Below are positions 31,680 through 44,200 of a DNA stretch of 64,000 nucleotides, one piece after another. Positions within the stretch are counted from its first letter, which is position 1. Every line of letters starts with the position of its first letter. The notes beneath the pieces were generated by a model. That model did no database searches. It was not told where the DNA came from and saw only the letters and a program-made list of their open reading frames with translations. Origin of the DNA: Heloderma charlesbogerti (lineage: Eukaryota; Chordata; Lepidosauria; Squamata; Helodermatidae); NCBI GenBank assembly GCA_026122225.1, contig JANEZZ010002885.1, positions 496,001 to 560,000 of the forward strand. The letters are read 5' to 3'. Position numbers and translations under genes: made by a program.

Positions 31680-32330
31680 ACTTTTTCTAGATTACACTTT
31701 GCAAATGCCAGTGGAACTGCAGACTAAGAGAAATGTGTGCTACCTCCAAAAGCTACACCTCCATATCAATTTTGCCCACTTTGTAAAATGTAGTAAAATT
31801 TACTTGGTGTCCTGATCAGGGCTTTATCCTAATCAAAGAAATCTTAGCTGATTAATTGTTGATTAAATGTGCATACATTTGCACAGGACTAAAACAGTAG
31901 TTTTGCAGGGGGAAGCATTCCTTCCCTGTTTTTAGATGCTGGCGCTGCAAGTATATGTCACAGCAGGTGCCTTCTCAGAAGAGGCATTCCTTCCTGTGTA
32001 AGGGGAACTGCTCTTCTGAGACAAAACACATAGCGTAGGAGCCTGGCATCTGAAGAGCAAACAACACGACTTGCATTATATGATATTTCCCTGAAGAAGG
32101 ACCTGCATGTGGTCCAAATGCATTGGAACCTTTTTCTTTCATTGAATAAAACATCCTGTTTGTCTACTCCTTTGCTGTTGGCTTTTTTGCATTCTTCTAA
32201 GGTAGTGCCCGCTATCTACAGTTGTTATGAGTAATATTTTTTAAATCGCTTTTTAATTTTTTAATTTTTTTTTAAAAAAATGCATTGCCAGGTGTCTTTT
32301 AGTCATTTGCGACATGTTTGGTCAGTGGGC
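31680..32330. other. Unique non-coding sequence
   Basis: Nothing recognised apart from T-rich and A-rich tracts near 32,250-32,280. Confidence 0.4.
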
Positions 32331-32332
32331 TA

Positions 32333-32664
32333 GGTCACTTGACACAACAGCCTACTGAGTCCACTTACCCTTGAGGAACTGCGGATGTGCCGGCTGCCAT
32401 TATTCAACCCCCGACGGGGGGTTGTTGGGAGTTGTCATGTTGTGCAAACCTGGCTGGCAGGGGTTATTTGAGGGTTAAACAACTTTTGCATAACCCTACA
32501 ACAAACCATGCTTAACCCTCAAATAACCTCCACTGGACAGGTTCGCATGACACAACCCCCCACAACCCCCCGTCGGGGGTTGCATATTCATAATGGCAGC
32601 CAGCACGCGCCACAGCTCTTCGAGGGTAAATGAACCCTCGGTGGGCTGTTGTGTCATACAAACC
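32333..32664. mobile_element. Large foldback element
   Basis: The outer arms GACACAACAGCCTACTGAG and its counterpart GGTGGGCTGTTGTGTC pair. Further pairs are CAACCCCCGACGGGGGGTTG / CAACCCCCCGTCGGGGGTTG, TGCAAACCTGGC/ACAGGTTCGCA and GGTTATTTGAGGGTTAA/TTAACCCTCAAATAACC, closing near 32,500. About 330 bp, non-coding. No TSD resolved. Resembles in design, but not in sequence, the foldback at 20,409. Confidence 0.8.
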
Positions 32665-32669
32665 AAGTC

Positions 32670-33265
32670 AATGAATCTTTGCTTCTAATACTGAATGTGG
32701 CTGGTCCTGTGCCGCTCACTTTGTATGCAAAATAGGACCACCCACAAGCAAAACAGAGAGTTCAGTATACCGGTATGCAGAAGTATATAATTTATTTTTC
32801 AAATACCAAAAGGGGAAAGACCTCCAGAACAGAAAATGGAGGACTCTGCATGTGTGTCTTTGTGCAGAGGAGAGGAGATGGAGTGGGAAATGAATGCGCA
32901 CATAGCCAGGGAGGCCGTTATCTGAGCCTGAGCCATGTACTGTGTGGGCAAGCAAGAGTCCCTGGCCATGCTAGGCTGGTAGACTGGCAGGTTGATGGCC
33001 AGGTGGTTGAAGGAGAGGGTTGTGCTTAGTGAGAGGGGTAGAGATACCTCCATGACCTTTTTGAACCTGGCTGCCAGGAAAAGATATTCCATGGATCTTC
33101 CCCTGGCTTGGAGGAGAGGAGCAAAATATCTTTTGCTGGCAGACAGTCTCTGACACCTAGCAAGCCAGATTTCTCTCCTCTCCTCCAAGCCCAGAGGAAA
33201 GACAGGAGAACCTCCTTACTGGATCTGAGCTCTGAGAGCCTTGCAAAGCATTAATCTAAGCAACA
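32670..33265. other. Unique non-coding sequence
   Basis: A 129-codon open frame on the minus strand (32,799-33,188) has no recognisable domain. I do not call it a gene. Confidence 0.4.
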
Positions 33266-33270
33266 TATTT

Positions 33271-33520
33271 ATTCTGGATCCATAAGAACATAAGAAGAGC
33301 CATGCTGGATCAGACCAAGGGTCCATCTCATCCAGCATTTTGTTCACACAGTGGCCAACTGGCTGTTGACCGGGAACCCAAAAGCAGGACACACGTGCAA
33401 CAGCACTCTCCTGCCCATGTTCCCCAGCAACTGGTGCACATAGGCATACTGCCTCTGGTACTGAAGGTACAGATAGCCATCAGGACTAGTAGCCATCAGG
33501 ACTAGAGCCCCTCTTGTTGA
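33271..33520 (-). mobile_element. CR1 LINE 3' end, antisense, 5'-truncated
   Basis: CATAAGAACATAAGAAGAGC (the 8-bp CR1 tail repeat), GATCAGACCAAGGGTCCATC, CACAGTGGCCAACTGGC and CCCCAGCAACTGGTGCACAT. The same family as at 55,737 and 62,836. CAACTGGTGCACATAGGC here shows a single, unoccupied version of the site occupied by family copy 10 at 55,902. Confidence 0.8.
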
Positions 33521-34786
33521 ACTGATCAATGCCTCAACATTGGCAGCCCTGGCCCTGATATCGACATTGGGCATTTCGACATTCCTAGCAGTGGCAGCCA
33601 ATGATGGGGGGAAAGAAAATGTACAGCAGAAGGGCATCAGGATATGTGATACATCATGTTACAGCTGGACAGAATTCCATACAGGGCTGACATTTTTGGT
33701 TGCAGCCCAGTGTTTCTAATAACATATAGTTCTACCGTCCAAGGGTGCAATCCTGTGCATGTTTAGACATAAAGAAGTCCTATAACTCCCGGCTGGGAGT
33801 TGTAGGACTTTTTTCTCTCTAAACATGCATATGACTGTACTTAAAGCTTTGAAATTTCCCTGAAATGAATAGTGCTCCTCTGAAGTAAATATCACTGAGT
33901 TTGTAGTTTAATAAAAGCAATACTCTTTCACCATGCCAATGTTCCAGTGGCTTTTATGACAGAGGACTTAACGCTAAGCTTGTCCCAGGACATTGCAGAC
34001 TCATTTATCAAGACCTCCCATGGCCACATCTTCTATAAAAACTTCTTGTTTTGAATGAGAACCTTCACAAAGCATATTCTGGTTATTCCAATAATCCCTC
34101 TCTTTCATTGGAGGTGGGCCTGCCTCATGGAAAAGCTTAACACATTCGGATAAAGGATCAGTGTACTATTAATAATTTTTTTGTTAACACAACACAAAGG
34201 AGATTCACAGATCCTCTGGCAAAACAACAAGCAAAGTCCCTTTGCAATCACATTCCCCTGTGTCTTTGATCAGTGTGGTGGTAATCATAGATGCAGAGAC
34301 AGAAAAATAGCTAATGTTAGTATGTTAGTCCATCAATATGTAATCTTTATACACAGCCTGATGACTAATGTGGAATTAAATCAATTGTACCAAAATTAAA
34401 TCATTCACACCCTTTCATCTTTTTGTGCTTTATGATAGCAGCCACCAAATTTAAGTATGCTAAAAGCCATAATGTTATTACCAAGTTTTCAGGAATGTAT
34501 AGGAGATGGGGACTGCAATCCTATGCATGCCTACTCAGAGGTAAGTCCCATTACTCTCAGGCAAAATGTCCAGAGGCCTGCAGCCTGAAAATGCAATAAA
34601 GACAAAGTCCTCACAAAGTCACTTAACACAGAATAAAAGTGTTGTCCACACTTTTACTCATAAGAAAAAGGCAACTGTGTGAGGTAACAGATGCTATACT
34701 CTACTTAATGACACATCTTTTGTTGGGTTGTATGAAGTACTTGAGCAGATATGTCTAAGGAGAGGTGATGCACAGTAGATCCTGTC
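33521..34786. other. Non-coding sequence with short MITE pieces
   Basis: 33,742-33,842 is a diverged copy of the GCACAATCCTATGCATG foldback. 34,512-34,560 (GCAATCCTATGCATGCCTAC, CTCAGAGGTAAGTCCCATT) is a short piece of a very common reptilian MITE. The rest is unique. Confidence 0.5.
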
Positions 34787-34988
34787 CAGTGGAGGCTGGT
34801 GACTCCTATGTCAGTTGCACGGTGCATCTGCTCCGGGTTTCAGTCAGAACCAGCCAGAACTCTAAAGGAGCTGTCCAAGGTGCAAAACAAAGCACCTTGG
34901 AGAGCTCCTTTAGAGTTCCAACTGGTTCTGAATGAAACCCAGAGTGGATTCACCGCCCCACTGACATCAGAGCCACCAGCTTCCACTC
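34787..34988. mobile_element. Foldback MITE (CAGTGGAGGCTGGTGG type), copy 2
   Basis: The ends CAGTGGAGGCTGGTGAC and GCCACCAGCTTCCACTC are inverted repeats. The inner arms GTTTCAGTCAGAACCAGCC and GTTCTGAATGAAACCCAGAG pair. The flanks ATCCTGTC (34,779-34,786) and ATCCTGAC (34,989-34,996) match 7/8, consistent with an 8-bp hAT-type TSD. Confidence 0.8.
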
Positions 34989-35019
34989 ATCCTGACTATC
35001 TAAGGGGCTAGGTTTTATG

Positions 35020-35135
35020 GCAAAGGAGTATTTATTACATTTTTATCCTATCGCTCCTCCAAGGACCTCATGCTTCTCCCCTGCAATTTTATACTTGTAG
35101 TGACCCTGTGAGATGGGTTGGACCAAGAGACTGTC
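35020..35135 (-). mobile_element. tRNA-SINE 3' fragment, antisense
   Basis: TATTTATTACATTTTTATCC, CTCCAAGGACCTCATG and GACCCTGTGAGATGGGTTGG match the tail half of the SINE at 6891. The tRNA head is missing. Confidence 0.5.
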
Positions 35136-38100
35136 CTGGACCACTTTTTCCAAAATATAATAGCCTCTAAGATTACAGATTTTAACCATCCATTCTATAA
35201 AGATCTCTTCACAATAACTTTCACCAATACATTTCCATACACATCCAAGAACATTTTAAAGTGTTAGATCCAGAAGTATGCTACAATCATATACATGCAC
35301 TCTCAGAAGTAAATCCCATTGACTTCCATGAAGCTTACTCCCAGGTAAATGGGTGTAGGATTGCAGCTTAAATCGCAGTGAGGTCCGATTGAAATCAGTG
35401 CAAAAAGTTAGACATGGCTACCTTTTACCCTTTGGTTTCATGGGGAGCTGTGCAACTCACTTATTCTGGATCCAAGCATAGGGCAGTATCCTATGCAGCC
35501 TGCAGTGGGACTCACCACTAGTGCAACAGGGAGCTAGCAGTTCTTACAGCAACCAGAAACGAGTAGCAACACTTCTTTCCAGAATGGAGCAGGTCAGCAG
35601 AGATTGCAGAAGGGCGTTCCACTGACCTGAACTGATTTGGAAGTGAGCATTTCCACTTGTTTCCAGGTTTGCTTTAGGCAGCATCCCATTGCACTAGTGG
35701 TGGGTCCCACTGGAGGAACTGAATGGGTGGAAGCACAGCATAACATTGGATACTGCCCCAAATCTATAACTATACAATAGATTAATTGTACTGCATTGCA
35801 GTTGATACTTGCATAATATCAGAGGGAGACCAGAAGATAAATTGCTTTGGGAAACATCTCCCACAGTCAAGGTAACAAGCTAACAAACATAGATGGAACA
35901 AGATGAATTATTTTATTTGAAAGAGAACTCCTGGCAAACAACTTCTCAGCAGAACCAAACACATATGAGATTTTTGAAAGCAAGAAAACACACACCAGAA
36001 AGTCCTTGTTTTGTGCACACATTTACACAATAACTTTATTCAGCTGCTCCAAGGAAATTGCTGCACATTTTTTCTGACCAGTCGCATTGAATTCACTCAT
36101 TGTGTGGATATGAATAAAGTTCAGCATCGATGCCTACATTTGAACTCTACTGAATGGTCATTGAACTGCAGTCTTCTCTTGCTCAAACAGAAGTACATAA
36201 AATATTAACCTCAAGGTCATCCATAGCCCCTTTCCCACAGTTTATGAGAACAAAGAATTTTAAACTGTTCCCATTTTACCATTTCTTGTGGCAAATACCT
36301 TCAACTGTCTGTCATTGCTATACAGAGTAAAATTTAATTTTCTCAATAATTTGTACTGGCAATCTCAATATTTATGTGCTAAACATTATCATGCTTTTTC
36401 AGTTGACATTTTTGCACTTGTGGGTAATCAAGGGGACCAAAATATAATGATTAAAATTACAATAAAAATGATCTCAGCAAAGGAAAGAAAGATTCGATGT
36501 CCCACTATTATTAACATTTGCAGGTTAAACATTTCCTTATGCAACCTCGAATTCAACAGCAAATACAGAGGCACTAACTCAGATGGAACTCTTATTTCAA
36601 AACTGCTCCTCATAGCTCCATGGGTATTCTTTCCTGAATGTATAATTGTATATTTTCCACAAATATTTCTGGGAAATCCCTTTATGTTCAGACTTGGGAG
36701 CTGAATCTGAGTGAACTAATAGAGGGGGGAAATGGGGAAAACCTAGGGAATTTACTTTCACACTGACAGAGTACATGGATTTCCAGGCAACACAACTTAA
36801 ATTAATGTCACAGCGGTATACTGCCCCAGCGAGAATACACAGAATCAATGTGGAGTATTTGTCTCCAGCTTCTTACGCTTTACACTAAACCAGTAGCATA
36901 TCTTAAAGCAACTATTATTCCCAGATTGTTCTTAAGTTGAAGATTCTGCTGTCTGTTCCTAAGCAATTGGTTACACAATTTGAAAAGTATCTTGTGTCCA
37001 CCACAAAGAATATTCTGCTCTTAGCATATTTTGCTGTGATCTGTAAAATGCAAATATTGTGATGAATCACAACCAGTTTGTAGGCAAGCAGAGTTAGGAT
37101 TTTTCCGAGCACACAGCTGTGGCCTGTTCCTCCATTAGAGGGTAATAAGAGTTGTTCCACAGCTTTGCAAGACTACATATTGAGGTCAATAATGAGAACA
37201 CAGTCCAATATCTAATCGTTCCCCTTTGTCCTTTCACACCCACATGGCACACAACTCACATTTTTGATCAGACAATATTATTAACAAATGGAGTGAGTGA
37301 GTGAGTGAGTGAGTATTCCTATGTTTCTACCCCATTTCTACCCTGGTCCTTATGACCAAAATACAGTCTGAATTATTTTTTTAAAAAACCTTAGTCTTCT
37401 TCTAGAAAACATAGTGGCTTGGACATGTCTCCAAGGAAAGAAAATTTCAAAACATCGGAGGAAGCTACCAAAAATGCCTCTCTGTGAACGCTTGCAGACC
37501 TGATTTGGCTTACATATAAGCATCTCAAGAGGACATTCTCTTCAAATTGTAGGTGGAGCCAATCTCTTAGGTATGTGGGCCCAGATCTCTAGGGCATTAT
37601 CTTCACCTGCACTGATACTCCCAATGACCTACCACCTAACAAATTCTTGCACCAGCTGAAATTTCTGAAAGGCAGCCTTTTATAAAGGGGTGTTACAGTA
37701 GCATAGCCTTGAAATTCTGAAAGTGTGAATACTAACTTAAGTTGCATTCATTTCAGTGGGTCTTCTCTAACTAGGACTAACATTGGATACAACCCATTGT
37801 TACCAGGTCTCCATCTGTGAAAAGGCTATAGCCTTCCTCTCAAGTGGAGCTGTAAGAAAACATCACTGGGCCTACGTATGGACATCCATGCACAGTGATG
37901 AATACAGGTTGTGAGATTTCGATCCAGAGAGGGCTAATGTTGAAAGGTCTCCATATTGTAAGGTCTGACAATAATCAGCTTGTCTAGATTTAATTTCAGC
38001 TGGCTTTTATACATCCAGCCCCCAAACATGGCCAGACAATAGGACTGCTGGACCCAGATGAGAGCAAATGAAAAAAACAGATAAGGCTGGTTGTCACTGG
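35136..38100. other. Mostly unique non-coding sequence
   Basis: 35,279-35,375 holds a short common reptilian MITE (CTCAGAAGTAAATCCCATTG, CTTACTCCCAGGTAAAT, GTGTAGGATTGCAGC). A (GAGT)n run lies at 37,289-37,313. Open frames such as the 138-codon one at 36,288-36,704 lack domains. Confidence 0.45.
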
Positions 38101-38119
38101 GGTAGCAATTGCACTGAAC

Positions 38120-38815
38120 TAGGGTTGGCAGAGAATTCTGCCATGGATTCCAGTGAGGAATTCTCCCTGGAATCCGTGGCAGAATGGCATCCTGCCCCCC
38201 TGCCCCCCCACGGAATCCCCCCGGGACGGAACTTACCTGGGGCGGATGCAGCGGCGGCGGCAGCAGCTCCGGCGGCGGCAGTGGCTCCGGTGGCTGGTCT
38301 CCTGGCCAGCCACGGCCAGGCTGCTGCGGCTGCCACTGGCGTCTTTGCAACTGTGATAGGCTACATAAGTATTTACGTAGCCTATCCCGGCTAAACCCCC
38401 CCCCCCAAAAACCAGCGTATGCAAATGGTGGCGGCTACGGCGGCCGCCATTTGTGTTCCCTATTTTTCACCGTTCTAGCCTATGTAAATATTTATGTAGG
38501 CTATTACGGCGAAAAAAAAGGGAATGCAAATAGCATAGTGGGCGCTATTTGCATTTCTTTTTTTTCCGCCGTTCTAGCCTACGTAAATATTTATGTAGGC
38601 TAGAACGGCAAAAAATAGGGAATGCAAATGGCGGCGGCTGTAGCCACCACCATTTGCATACGCCATTTGGGGGGGGGCCATGATAGGCTACGTAAATACC
38701 TACATAGCCTATCACGGCAGCCTGGCTGGATGCAAATGCCATTTGCATCCGCAGCAGCCAGTCCGCGACCAGAAATCTGGCTGCGGACGGCCCTGGCCGG
38801 AATCCTGGCTGGAGT
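38120..38815 (-). mobile_element. hAT-like palindrome-array element, copy 6, 3'-incomplete
   Basis: The left edge TAGGGTTGGCAGAGAATTC is the family 'right' terminus, preceded by CACTGAAC (38,112-38,119). The other terminus is missing: similarity fades near 38,815. Donor CAG|GTAAGT on the minus strand (ACTTAC 38,231-38,236). Modules: B 38,352-38,392, A 38,419-38,456, B (CTAGCC arms) 38,471-38,507, short A 38,521-38,556, B (CTAGCC arms) 38,569-38,608, A 38,620-38,662, B 38,680-38,720, A 38,729-38,750, again symmetric about the short A. Confidence 0.85.
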
Positions 38816-41530
38816 ATTCATGGAAAGGGTTAATCCAACCAATGCAGCGCATGCACAGAAATGACATTATTTAGATATAGACTGTACATGCTCAGAAGCT
38901 TGCAATGAATTCTGAATTTGACTGCAAAGTTGTAAACCCCGCCCCAGGCATATTAAAAGGTGAGCATTATGAACAGGTGAAGTTTGACCAATGAGCAGGC
39001 TACTTACAAATTTTGGCAGCATCACTAGTCTTAATATCAGTTCGCCCTGAACTTCAAGAATTTTTTTTAAAAAACATCCTCATGAAAATTCATTATTATT
39101 TTATTATTTATTTCATTTCTATACCGCCCAATAGCCGAAGCTCTCTCAAAAATTCATAAGCTTTTGTAAACATTTCTCCTGATACATGCATTTTGTATGC
39201 ATTGTTTTTTACTAATGTACACATTTTTTCAAGCAATTTTCCTAATATAATGCATTTTGAACGGTATTCCCCCTAATATGCACATTTTTGTACACAATGT
39301 TATTGCAGAACATGGCAAAACGTGGAGAAGTGCAAGGGTAACTGAGTTTCGGTTCATATACTGGTTCGAAAGTGTGAAATAAGGTAAATTTACGTTAAAA
39401 TACAAACTGAATGAATTTCTCCTTCGATACCTACACCTACCTCCTTACCCACACCCACAAGCAGCAGCTTTCTTATGAAGCTTCCAAGGGCTGGGGTGTG
39501 GAAAGACAGGTGGGAACAACCAAGCCCTGATGCCAAACACAGCCTCTCTCCCCTTTCATTGAGAAAGTAGATGCCTGGAAGATAGAAAGCAGATTAGACA
39601 GCCCCTGCCTCAGAGATAACCCATGCCCCTCCCTGAATTGTGAGCTTTCATTTTAAAAAGTAGGGAGACGGCTGACTTGTGAAGAATGCAGGGAGTATAA
39701 TAGACAAGTGCTCACTAAAAAGCAAGCTTGCTTTCCTGTTTTCTGGCCAATGAGTGCAAAAGCCCTGCAATAACTGAGAGGCACTATTTTTAAATTGTGT
39801 AAAATTCAGTTTAATGTTAAGACGTATTAGGCAGCCGGGCCCCTGTTTATGTTTTTGGCTGTTCTGCCATGATTCCTTGCCCCTCAGACCCCCTCACCAC
39901 AAAATTTCTGGCTACAGAAATGGTGTGTATAACTATACAAATGCTGAGAAGTTGTTGACTCTAGACTGTGTGAACGAGAATATAAAAGGCATCAATCACT
40001 AATTCTTGTTTCCCTTCGCAAGTTTATTGAATTAGGTATACCTTAGGTATGCCTGACCTAGAGCCAACATGCTCTAGGTGAGATGCATTAGCCAAGGATG
40101 TACAGATCAGAAGAAAGTGACCTATTCTTCACAGGAATAATGTTTATTATACTTTGTGGCTTTTTCATATTTCATTCAGCTCAGAGATGTTCACTCTCTT
40201 TTATAGCTCATTTCATGCAAAGTAACAATCCATCAGCATCAGAACTTCCCCTCCCCAAACAATACATTCTGATGTAAGGAAGAGAAGTTCTAATAAAGAA
40301 CACATAAAACACTCCTTCCTACAAACATCCCTTTAAAAATACAAGATGAACATGAAAAAATATGTTATATTCGTGTGAATGTTTTCAAAGATTTCCCAGT
40401 AGGAGACAGGGGGTCTTTAAGGTGTTCTGATTTTTTTCTTGTACTCTTCCTTGTGACTCTCAGTTGTCATGGATACGGTATGCTGTTTTCTTAAACAAAA
40501 CAAAACAAAATATGTCAGTGTAACCAATATATTTTGTTGACGCTAGGAAAAAATGCTTCTGTGGCTTTAAAAGATTTTCTTTTCATTGTTACTTGTTTGC
40601 CTTGTCAAATGTTGCTGTTGGGTTCCTCAGAAGATACTTTAATTCAGAGAGACAAAATATGAGAAAAATATATGAACTGCATATTTGTTACACTTACGGT
40701 GCCAGGAGTTCTATCAGACTACCTCACGAAGAGGGAGAATGCAGGCAAGTATTCTGGCTCCTGTTCTGTAGGATGCAGCCTTACAGGGTCTCATGGTCTG
40801 AGGTGATGGAGACCACTGCCTGTTCCTAAAGAGTCAGGCCTCTGCTTAAGGGTATATACGGGTAAGTACCGGAAAGGCAGGGAAACAGAAGAAACACTGA
40901 GAAAACATTGACAGCATGTGCCTAACGGGACCACAGTCTGAAGAAAACCTCACATATAACGTAGGCTTTCTTAGGGCTCTGCCCCACTTCTTTAGGTAGG
41001 AGTTACAATATCTCCCAGGATGGGGCTCAGGACTTGAATGAGACACTCATCGAGATGTACAATTCCTGGAAATTTGGAAGCAATGGGGGAAAAAATGTAG
41101 TTTTTGATGTTTTGTAGCCCAAAATGTTGGAGGGCAGCAGATTGGGGAAGGTTGCTTTAGGAACATATATTATGTATAACTTGGTTTGCTCATAAAAATT
41201 ATCATTACAATTAAAAACTTTTAAAAGTAAACTCAGTGAGTAAATTTGAAATTATTGTCTGAATAAAATATACTTCTAAATTTAATATAACAAACATGAT
41301 GATTTTATGAGCAAAGCAAGTTATACATATTACATTTTAGATACCTATTTTATCTATGTCCAGAGGAAACATCATCAAGTAGTCTCTGAAATATTTGAGT
41401 ATTTCAAATAGAAGCCCAAAGAAGGAAGAACTGGAAGCAGGGGAAAGAGGGTGTACCACATTTGTTCCTGTTTGTAAGGAAGTTTAGGGAAATTCCTAAA
41501 CCTGTTTCTGTTTCTGGGGTGGTGTTTAGG
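38816..41530. other. Mostly unique non-coding sequence
   Basis: 39,088-39,148 is an antisense L2 tail (TTATTTCATTTCTATACCGC, CCAATAGCCGAAGCTCTCTC). About 41,105-41,160 is a scrap of the MITE at 22,993. An inverted pair TAGGTATACC/GGTATGCCTGACCTA lies near 40,033-40,063. No gene is recognised. Confidence 0.45.
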
Positions 41531-41705
41531 GAAATCAGGGGGCAATCTTCACAACAATGGAATGAGAAGCATATTGGAATATTATCCAGATTTTCATGGA
41601 ATCGGCTTTGTCCATCAGGGACACACAAAGCAAGAAAAGCCAAGTGTAGCATACTTTAACCTCCGGTTTCAACAGGTCACACAGTGCTTGAAAGGAACGT
41701 ACTTC

Positions 41706-42233
41706 TAGGGATGTACGAAAGTCATTTACCTTTAAGTTACTACGCCATTTAAGTTTTACTATGCCATTTGCATGGCTGCCTTTACCGTGATAGGCTATGT
41801 AAATACTTAGGTAGCCTATCACGGAAAGAGCAGCGGCGCAAACGGCGTAGCGGCCACCATTTGTGTCCCTGTTCTTTGCCGTGATAGGCTATGTAAATAC
41901 TTAGGTAGCCTATCATGGAAAGAGCAGCGGCATAAACGGCGTAGCGGCCGCCGTTTGCATCCCTGCTCTTTGCCGTGATAGGCTATGTAAGTATTTACAT
42001 AGCCTATTACGGCAGCTTGGCAGGACACAAATGGCGACCGAAGCAGCCGGCCGAAAGACCAGCCGCTGCCGCCGCCACCACCATCACCGGAGGAGCCCCA
42101 GGTAAGTTTCATTCTGGGGGGATTCCACGAGGTGGCGGGGGGTAGGAGGCCATTCCACCATGGGTTTCAGAGGGCCAAATGCCAGTGCATTAGGCCTCAC
42201 TGAAATCCGTGATGGAATTCTCTGCCATCCCTA
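41706..42233 (+). mobile_element. hAT-like palindrome-array element, copy 7
   Basis: Starts TAGGGATGTACGAAAG and ends TCTCTGCCATCCCTA. CGTACTTC is perfectly duplicated at 41,698-41,705 and 42,234-42,241. Three B palindromes (41,788-41,824, 41,879-41,918, 41,973-42,012) alternate with A palindromes. The first two carry the same TACTTAG variant, suggesting local duplication. Right donor CAG|GTAAGT at 42,102-42,107; the left one has decayed to GTAAAT. The shortest complete copy, 528 bp. Confidence 0.93.
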
Positions 42234-42394
42234 CGTACTTCCAGATTTGGTGGGGGGAGTAGAGAGAAATGTCATCAACCTGGCAGGGACTGCTCAACCA
42301 ATGAGAGAGGCTTGTTTCCCACCCCTGTCCAGGCTCCCCCTGTTTTGCATGAAGAAGCCAAAATTCCCAATTCTCCAGTACACCATCTGAAGGC

Positions 42395-43204
42395 TAGGGA
42401 TGTACGAAAGGGACTTACCTTGTCCCGCAGCTTTTTTCGCGGTGGGAGGGAGGCGCTTCGCTTCTCCCCCCGAAGTTCATGCGAGCAGGGGGTGTCTTCC
42501 TGCCTCGCCCGGCTGAAATTCAGGCCAGGGAGAAGCGCCCCATCTCCCCGGCCGCGAACTTCAACAGAAAAGTAAAAAAAAAAGCCCCGTGATAGGCTAC
42601 GTAATGATTTACGTAGCCTATCATGGCTAGATCTGCAAAGTCAGCCGTGATAGGCTACGTTAATCGTCACGTAGCCTATCACGGGTGACTTAAAAAAAAA
42701 AGCACGTACTCAAATGGCGGCCCCCATAGGGAGCCACCATTCGCGTTCCTTATTTGGTCGCTGTAGTCTACATAAAGATTTACGTAGACTACGGCGAAAA
42801 TAAGGGCAACGCAAATAGCAAATAGTACACACTTTTTTTTTTTTAAGTCACCCGTGATAGACTACGTGACGATTTACGTAGCCTATCACAGCTGACTTTG
42901 CAAATCTAGCCGTGATAGGCTATGTTAATTGTCACGTAGCCTATCACGGGGGTGTTTTTTTTTTTTACTTTTCTTGGAATGGCGGTGGCAGCAGCCGGTC
43001 AAAAGACCAGCTGCCGCCCCCACCCCTGTCGAAGCCCTGCCGAACCGCCGCTGCGACCCGCCACCCGGAGCGACATTCGGGAAAGGTAAGTCCCATCCCG
43101 GGGGGGCGGGGGGGGAGAATTTCTCCCTGAAACTACTTCGGGGGGCCAAATACGTTGGCACTCGGCCCCCCGAAGTTTCGGCGAGAAATTCTCTGACACC
43201 CCTA
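42395..43204 (+). mobile_element. hAT-like palindrome-array element, copy 8
   Basis: Starts TAGGGATGTACGAAAG and ends TCTGACACCCCTA. CTGAAGGC is perfectly duplicated at 42,387-42,394 and 43,205-43,212. It is a divergent subfamily: the terminal regions read GAAGTT where others read GGAATCC. The core, 42,571-42,965, is one large inverted repeat containing B palindromes at 42,587-42,625, 42,645-42,684, 42,853-42,891 and 42,910-42,949 around a central A and a TAGTCTAC-type B. Donors face out at both ends (ACTTAC 42,413-42,418; GTAAGT 43,086-43,091). Confidence 0.93.
42571..42965. repeat. About 395-bp inverted repeat of nested palindromes
   Basis: Arms near 42,571-42,700 and 42,838-42,965. Each arm holds two B palindromes separated by TAGATCTGCAAAGTCAGC or its counterpart GCTGACTTTGCAAATCTAGC, and is bounded by A-rich/T-rich tracts. 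The two arms are reverse complements with scattered mismatches, so the segment could form a cruciform of cruciforms. Confidence 0.85.
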
Positions 43205-44200
43205 CTGAAGGCATCCTATGAGAGCAGCTCACCATCCCAATTTTGCCCCATTCCAGCAAACCGTCATGGAGTTATTGCTCCCACTCAGTTTTTCCTAATG
43301 TGTGCACTTTTGCCTGAAGAAGCCCAAACTCCAGTTCTCAAGTGCAGCATCTGAAGGCTCCCCCTGAAAGCATCCCCACCTCCCCAATTTCACCCTATTC
43401 CAGCAAACTGTTGTGGAGTTATTGCTTCCACCACCACCCCTTTCTCTTTCTCTGGGCACTTTCTCCCTGCTTGTAATAACAGGCTCCAGAGACCTCGCCA
43501 GATCAGAGAAGTGACTTTACACAATATTGGAGATATGATTTAACTAGGGATGGTGGAGAATTATGCCACGGATCCCAGTGAGGCCAAATGCCAGTGCATT
43601 CGGGCCCCCCAGAATCTGTGGCAGAGCGAAGGCCCCTCACCCTCTACCCCGCAAAACGGAGCCTACCTGGTGCCATTCACCGGTGGGTGGTCCTCGAATG
43701 GTGGCCATGGCAGCGGCCGCTATTCGTCTCCCCAGGAATGCCGTGATAGGCTATGTAACTATTTACATCGCCTATCACAGCTAACGCAGGCAGCCACCAT
43801 AGCTGCCACCATTTGCATAGCTGCCTTTTGCCATGATAGGCTACATAAATACTTACGTAGCCTATCATGGCATCCCCTATGCCATTTGCATCCCTGCTTT
43901 AGCCGTGATAGGCTACATAAGTATTTAAGTAGCCTATCATGGCTAAAGCAGGGGCGCAATTGGTGTAGGGGATGCCATTTGCATCCCTGCTTTAGCCGTG
44001 ATAGGCTACGTAAATATTTACGTAGCCTATCATGGGCTAGCGTAGGGACACAAATGGCGTCCCCTACGCAGGATGCCATTTGCGTCCACAGCAGCCCGGC
44101 AGTGGCTGGAGGCCCCACTGTGGGTTGGCCTGGCCGGCGGCTCCATGGACTGGCCATGGTTGAGCCGGCCGGGCAGGATTCCGGGGAGAGGAACAGATCA

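Noticed and set aside
32799..33188. 129-codon minus-strand frame as a candidate gene
   Set aside because: No recognisable domain. The plus strand is also open over part of it, and there is no conserved start or splice context that I can support.
36288..36704. 138-codon plus-strand frame
   Set aside because: AT-rich, hydrophobic by composition, no domain, and isolated in unique non-coding DNA.
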